From Porticoccaceae bacterium (GTDB taxonomy: Bacteria; Pseudomonadota; Gammaproteobacteria; Pseudomonadales; Porticoccaceae), in NCBI GenBank assembly GCA_019090225.1, contig JAHRWI010000087.1, positions 1 through 17,936 on the forward strand: a stretch of DNA of 17,936 nucleotides, read 5' to 3'. Position 1 is the stretch's first letter. Each line of letters begins with the position of its first letter. A model generated the notes under the pieces. The model did not search any database, was not told the origin of the DNA, and saw only the letters and a list, made by a program, of their open reading frames with translations. Of this stretch, positions 14,781 to 17,936 are shown piece after piece. The position numbers were made by a program, and so were the translations under genes.

Positions 14781-15332
14781 TTGCGGGACGGTAAGGTCCA
14801 GGACAATAACGAGAGCTACAAGGTCAATCTAAAAGGCTTTATGGCGCGTTGTGAATCTAACTACCGGCGCTTGTACCGGGTGTTTCCCGATGTGGCGACG
14901 GATAGTATCCGCTGTTTAGGTTTATCTGGCTGCTTGGGGCGGGAGGTGTTGTTGACGGTTATGGAGAGGACACCTTATACGACCTTGTTGTCTATCAGAG
15001 AGCAGCGGGCATCGAGTTCCCGTTCGAATAATTCAGATGGGAATAGTTGTGGGTTAAATTTCATATCGACTCCCGCGGTTCAAAATAAACCTGACTGGCG
15101 AGAGCCACCAGTCTTGAACGTACGGATGTATCACGATGCGAGACTCGCGGAAGTGGTGAGCTGTGATGGCTTGCGTAATAGTGTGCCAAAAAATGTCTAC
15201 CCGAATAAGAACATGTTACAAAGAGACGAGAAAGCCCAGTGGAATCGCTTCCTTGAAGAATGGCTAATTGTCTGTATAGAACGTGGCTATGTTGCGGGTC
15301 CTGCGCCGGTGCTGCTGGGTGGTGATGTTTGA
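14781..15332 (+). CDS. yqiB: DUF1249 family protein (YqiB)
   Basis: The protein has 183 residues, against about 140 in E. coli YqiB. Shared features are YKVNLKGFMARCESNYRRL near the start, ERTPYTTLLSI in the middle, LNVRMYHDARLAEVV and the end pattern YPNKNMLQRDEKAQWNRFL. The function of DUF1249 proteins is not known. The start is TTG at 14781, with AGGGGG about five bases before it; an in-frame TAG sits at 14769-14771. ATG at 14841 would remove conserved N-terminal sequence, so it is rejected. A Ser/Asn-rich segment of about 30 residues follows LSIREQR and seems inserted. The gene leads the conserved yqiB-cpdA-yqiA-parE run, though nudF is missing upstream. Confidence 0.88.
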   Translation: MRDGKVQDNNESYKVNLKGFMARCESNYRRLYRVFPDVATDSIRCLGLSGCLGREVLLTVMERTPYTTLLSIREQRASSSRSNNSDGNSCGLNFISTPAVQNKPDWREPPVLNVRMYHDARLAEVVSCDGLRNSVPKNVYPNKNMLQRDEKAQWNRFLEEWLIVCIERGYVAGPAPVLLGGDV

Positions 15333-15391
15333 TGAGGTTTTGGGATCATGTTCTGGGCTATGGAGCATTGAATGCAAGGCTTATTTGTTTC

Positions 15392-15437
15392 CAGGGTAGC
15401 TGAATCCCAGGTCATAATCGATCGCAGGATTACCCTG
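15392..15437 (+). repeat. Imperfect long-arm inverted repeat between yqiB and cpdA
   Basis: CAGGGTA (15392-15398) pairs with TACCCTG (15431-15437). Inside it ATCC (15404-15407) pairs with GGAT (15427-15430), leaving a five-base bulge and a 19-base loop. It is not followed by a run of T. It may fold the leader of cpdA or act as a binding site; it may also be chance. Confidence 0.25.
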
Positions 15438-15451
15438 TACTCCAGCCTTTA

Positions 15452-15479
15452 ATGGCAGTACCGCAATCTTTGGTATAAA
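15452..15479 (+). promoter_or_regulatory. Candidate cpdA promoter
   Basis: ATGGCA (15452-15457, 4 of 6 to TTGACA) and TATAAA (15474-15479, 5 of 6 to TATAAT) are separated by 16 bases and lie just before cpdA. AAGGT at 15496-15500 then gives a ribosome site five bases before the ATG. I saw no clear CRP site (TGTGA-N6-TCACA) in the 173-bp gap. Confidence 0.4.
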
Positions 15480-15505
15480 ACCATAATCTTTAGTTAAGGT
15501 AAGTT

Positions 15506-16300
15506 ATGTTAGAGCCGCAAGTTCACCGATTAATTCAGCTAACCGACTGCCATATCGGAGAAAGTCGAGAGCACAGACTGGCCGGTGTTTGCACCTATGA
15601 CACCTTTCGTCAGGTGTTGGCGGATGTTGCGGCTTTATCGGAAGGTCCTGAAATATTGATGATTACAGGGGACATTGCAGCGCTGGGTAAGCGCAAGGCC
15701 TATGGACTTTTTGCCGAACAAATCCGCTTTGTTGATATTCCCTACGCATGGTTGCCGGGTAATCATGATGACTTTGAGGTGATGCAAAAAAGTGTTACTT
15801 CGGCACCTTACTGGTCTTTGCTGGAGTTTGGCGACTGGCGTGTTATTTCTCTAAATACCGCCGTGAACGGGCAGGTAGGCGGCACCTTGAGCACTGGTGA
15901 GCTTGAGTTTTTGGCTAATACTCTGCGCAATGAAAGCGCCCATCCGGTGGTTATTTTTATGCATCATCCGCCCATGCCGGTCGGGTGTGACTGGCTGGAT
16001 CAGCAGAGAATCAGCAACGCTTCTGAGCTTGAAAAGATCATTGCCTCCGCTACTAATGTTAAGGGGATTTTTTGCGGTCATGTCCATCAGGAGACTGAAA
16101 CTGACTGGGCCGGTAGTCGCGTCTTTACCTCGCCATCCACATGCTTCCAGTTTACGGCCAATAGTCCCGGTTTTGCCATGAGCGATGATTGCCCAGGATA
16201 TCGCTGGATTAATCTACATCCCGATGGCCATCTGGAGACCGGTGTTCATCATCTTGATATCGCAGACCATGTCGTCGACCATAAAACCCAGAAATATTGA
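15506..16300 (+). CDS. cpdA: 3',5'-cyclic AMP phosphodiesterase
   Basis: The protein has 264 residues (E. coli CpdA 275) and belongs to the calcineurin-like metallophosphoesterases. It hydrolyses cAMP to AMP in the cytoplasm and so tunes CRP signalling. The metal-binding motifs appear in order: D14-x-H16 in QLTDCHIG, GD at 55-56 in MITGDIAAL, GNHD at 85-88 in LPGNHDDF, HH at 153-154 in FMHHPPMP, and GHVH at 191-194 in FCGHVHQE. The C-terminal STCFQFTANSPGFAM and GYRWINLHPDG are typical of CpdA. Its place between yqiB and yqiA supports the name. Confidence 0.96.
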   Translation: MLEPQVHRLIQLTDCHIGESREHRLAGVCTYDTFRQVLADVAALSEGPEILMITGDIAALGKRKAYGLFAEQIRFVDIPYAWLPGNHDDFEVMQKSVTSAPYWSLLEFGDWRVISLNTAVNGQVGGTLSTGELEFLANTLRNESAHPVVIFMHHPPMPVGCDWLDQQRISNASELEKIIASATNVKGIFCGHVHQETETDWAGSRVFTSPSTCFQFTANSPGFAMSDDCPGYRWINLHPDGHLETGVHHLDIADHVVDHKTQKY

Positions 16301-16384
16301 TCGGCATAGAAGCTTTCTCCATAGCGTCGAGCTGGACAATCAAGTACGGACATCTAGTGCTATCAATCGCCGATAGGCAATCGT

Positions 16385-16390
16385 TATAAT
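16385..16390 (+). promoter_or_regulatory. Perfect -10 box upstream of yqiA
   Basis: TATAAT at 16385-16390 lies 52 bases before the yqiA ATG, in the 142-bp gap after cpdA. No good TTGACA-like -35 is found at 16-18 bp spacing. It may be an activator-dependent promoter for yqiA-parE. yqiA itself has no clear ribosome site. Confidence 0.4.
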
Positions 16391-16442
16391 CCCCATCGTT
16401 GCTGATCTGATCCGACGGTCCTATTATTGAATCTGATACCCA

Positions 16443-17024
16443 ATGCTAGATGCTACAGCGCTGCTCTATATCCATGGCTTTAATAGTTCACCCGGATCTG
16501 ACAAGGCTCGGCAAACCAAGGAGTGGTTGGCACTCAATCATCCCGAAATAATGTTTGTGTGCCCCTTTTTGAGCCCCTTTCCTTTACTGGCGATGGCGGA
16601 GCTAGAAGCGGCAATGGCTGCTCAGCAAGTCATGGGCTTGGTCGGCAGCTCCATGGGTGGTTTCTACGCCACCTGGCTGGCTGAAAAATACGGCCGCCCA
16701 GCTGTGCTGGTGAACCCCGCTGTGGCACCCTGGCAGGGTCGAGACTATTTGCTCGGCGATCAGGAGAATTACCACACTGGAGAGGTGCATCGGATTGAGC
16801 AGAAGCACCTCGACCAGCTGGAGCAGTTTGAAGTAGCCCCCTTGTCTGAGCCATCGCAGTTAATGGTGCTAGTGCAAACTGGCGACGAAGTGCTGGATTA
16901 CCGTCAGGCAGAGAGCAAATATATTGATTGCGAATTGATGATTGAACAAGGGGGTGATCATGGCTTTCAGAACTATGAGAACCACCTGCTTAATATTATG
17001 AAGTTTCTTATGGGGAAGAATTAA
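16443..17024 (+). CDS. yqiA: YqiA/UPF0227 family esterase
   Basis: The protein has 193 residues and an alpha/beta-hydrolase fold. The opening LLYIHGFNSSPGSDKARQ carries the oxyanion-side HGFNSS. The nucleophile is S70 in GLVGSSMGG, with acid D148 in VQTGDEVLDYRQA and base H173 in GGDHGFQNY. These positions fit E. coli YqiA, an esterase of short acyl chains whose natural substrate is unknown. It sits between cpdA and parE, as in E. coli, and ends 10 bp before the parE ATG. Translation must rely on a weak or absent Shine-Dalgarno site. Confidence 0.93.
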   Translation: MLDATALLYIHGFNSSPGSDKARQTKEWLALNHPEIMFVCPFLSPFPLLAMAELEAAMAAQQVMGLVGSSMGGFYATWLAEKYGRPAVLVNPAVAPWQGRDYLLGDQENYHTGEVHRIEQKHLDQLEQFEVAPLSEPSQLMVLVQTGDEVLDYRQAESKYIDCELMIEQGGDHGFQNYENHLLNIMKFLMGKN

Positions 17025-17034
17025 CTGGTAGCGT

Positions 17035-17936
17035 ATGGGCGATTATAAAGCGGAAGATATTGAAGTATTAACCGGTCTAGATCCGGTGCGAAAACGACCC
17101 GGTATGTATACCGATACCACCCGGCCAAACCATCTGGCCCAGGAGGTTATCGACAACAGTGTCGATGAAGCCCTGGCGGGTTTTGCCCATAAAATTTCGG
17201 TGATATTACATAAAGACGGCGCGGTCACGGTCAGCGATGATGGCCGTGGTATGCCCGTGGATATCCACCCCGAACAGGGTATCCCCGGCGTCGAAGTCAT
17301 CCTCAGTACCCTGCACGCTGGTGGCAAATTTAGCGACAAGAACTATCAGTTTTCCGGTGGCCTCCACGGCGTTGGGGTATCCGTGGTCAATGCCCTCTCG
17401 CTTAAGTTACAAATAACCATTCGTCGCGATGGCAAAGTTTGGCAGATGAATTTTGCCAATGGCGATAAAGCCTCCGAATTAGTGGCCATAGACGACTGCG
17501 GCAAACGCAATACTGGTACTGAGCTTTATTTTTTACCCGATCCCCAATATTTTGACAGCGCAAAATTTTCCCTGCCCCGGCTCAAGCACGTGCTGCGCGC
17601 CAAGGCAGTACTCTGTGCGGGTCTGGAAGTGCACCTCAAAGACGAGGCCAGTGGTGAAACCGAGCAGTGGTGCTACGAAGACGGCCTGCCCGATTATCTG
17701 ACCAGCGCCACCGAGGGTTGGGAGACCTTGCCGACAGAGCCCTTCACAGGCAGTGTCGCCTCCGAAATTGAGGCGGTTGACTGGGCGGTGCAGTGGCTGC
17801 CCGAAGGTGGCGAAGTTACCCAGGAAAGTTACGTTAATTTGATTCCCACTGTGCAGGGCGGCACCCACGTCAACGGTTTTCGCACCGGACTGCTGGAAGC
17901 GACGCGGGAATTTTGCGAATTCCGCAATTTACTGCC
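17035..17936 (+). CDS. parE: DNA topoisomerase IV subunit B, N-terminal part
   Basis: The frame opens at ATG 17035 and runs to the right edge (300 codons), so about the last half of the protein is outside the window. The opening MGDYKAEDIEVLTGLDPVRK is typical of ParE. The GHKL ATPase site is present: E37 and N41 in QEVIDNSVDEALAG, D68 in VSDDGRGMPVDIHP, and the lid GGLHGVGVSVVNAL (residues 108-121). The transducer domain begins near residue 215. Topoisomerase IV unlinks daughter chromosomes. ParE is chosen over GyrB because of the opening sequence and the yqiA neighbour. Confidence 0.96.
   Translation, partial: MGDYKAEDIEVLTGLDPVRKRPGMYTDTTRPNHLAQEVIDNSVDEALAGFAHKISVILHKDGAVTVSDDGRGMPVDIHPEQGIPGVEVILSTLHAGGKFSDKNYQFSGGLHGVGVSVVNALSLKLQITIRRDGKVWQMNFANGDKASELVAIDDCGKRNTGTELYFLPDPQYFDSAKFSLPRLKHVLRAKAVLCAGLEVHLKDEASGETEQWCYEDGLPDYLTSATEGWETLPTEPFTGSVASEIEAVDWAVQWLPEGGEVTQESYVNLIPTVQGGTHVNGFRTGLLEATREFCEFRNLL

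Noticed and set aside
1..17936. CRISPR arrays, tRNA or rRNA genes, insertion sequences, phage or defence genes
   Set aside because: No regularly spaced repeats, no recognisable RNA gene, and no transposase, integrase or nuclease motif was seen on either strand.

Overview
The window reads as a chromosomal segment of a Gram-negative gammaproteobacterium, with envelope polysaccharide genes on the left and a housekeeping block on the right. The right end keeps the order tolC / yqiB / cpdA / yqiA / parE, known from Escherichia coli and Pseudomonas. That order, together with waaC, hldE and waaA, points to Gammaproteobacteria. The moderate G+C content and the gene mix would suit a marine cellvibrionale-like lineage, but this is inference; no rRNA or other taxonomic marker is present.

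Layout. (1) Positions 1-3570, minus strand: a three-gene lipopolysaccharide (LPS) unit read right to left. It holds a GT9 heptosyltransferase-like glycosyltransferase, a multi-membrane-span GT-C-type protein joined to it by an ATGA overlap, and an LPS-kinase-family protein cut by the left edge. (2) Positions 3683-6792, plus strand: a TviB-type nucleotide-sugar 6-dehydrogenase, a UDP-glucuronate 4-epimerase-type enzyme and a small 2-oxoglutarate/Fe(II) oxygenase. (3) Positions 6885-9465, plus strand: waaC (heptosyltransferase I) and hldE (bifunctional ADP-heptose synthesis enzyme). (4) Positions 9531-11647, minus strand: an FAD-dependent oxidoreductase and an aldo/keto reductase, a probable two-gene redox unit of unknown role. 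The FAD gene has no normal start codon in its frame. (5) Positions 11809-13098, plus strand: waaA (Kdo transferase), whose 3' end overlaps that of the convergent tolC. (6) Positions 13070-17936: tolC (minus), then yqiB, cpdA, yqiA and the start of parE (plus). nudF, normally next to yqiB, is absent.

How the genes fit together. waaA adds Kdo to lipid A, hldE makes the ADP-heptose precursor, and waaC adds the first heptose. The GT9, GT-C and kinase proteins probably extend and phosphorylate the core. The dehydrogenase and epimerase would supply an acidic sugar (a uronic acid) for the core or a surface polysaccharide. The oxygenase may hydroxylate an LPS component or a related substrate. tolC is the outer-membrane efflux channel, cpdA degrades cAMP, yqiA is a small esterase, and parE is a topoisomerase IV subunit.

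I saw no tRNA, rRNA, CRISPR array, insertion sequence or phage gene. No obvious new defence or mobile system is present. The points most worth a second look are the start-less FAD gene and its reductase partner, the Asp-to-Asn change in the GT9 protein, the oxygenase within the LPS cluster, the missing nudF, and two palindromes at likely promoters (3591-3613 and 14538-14558).
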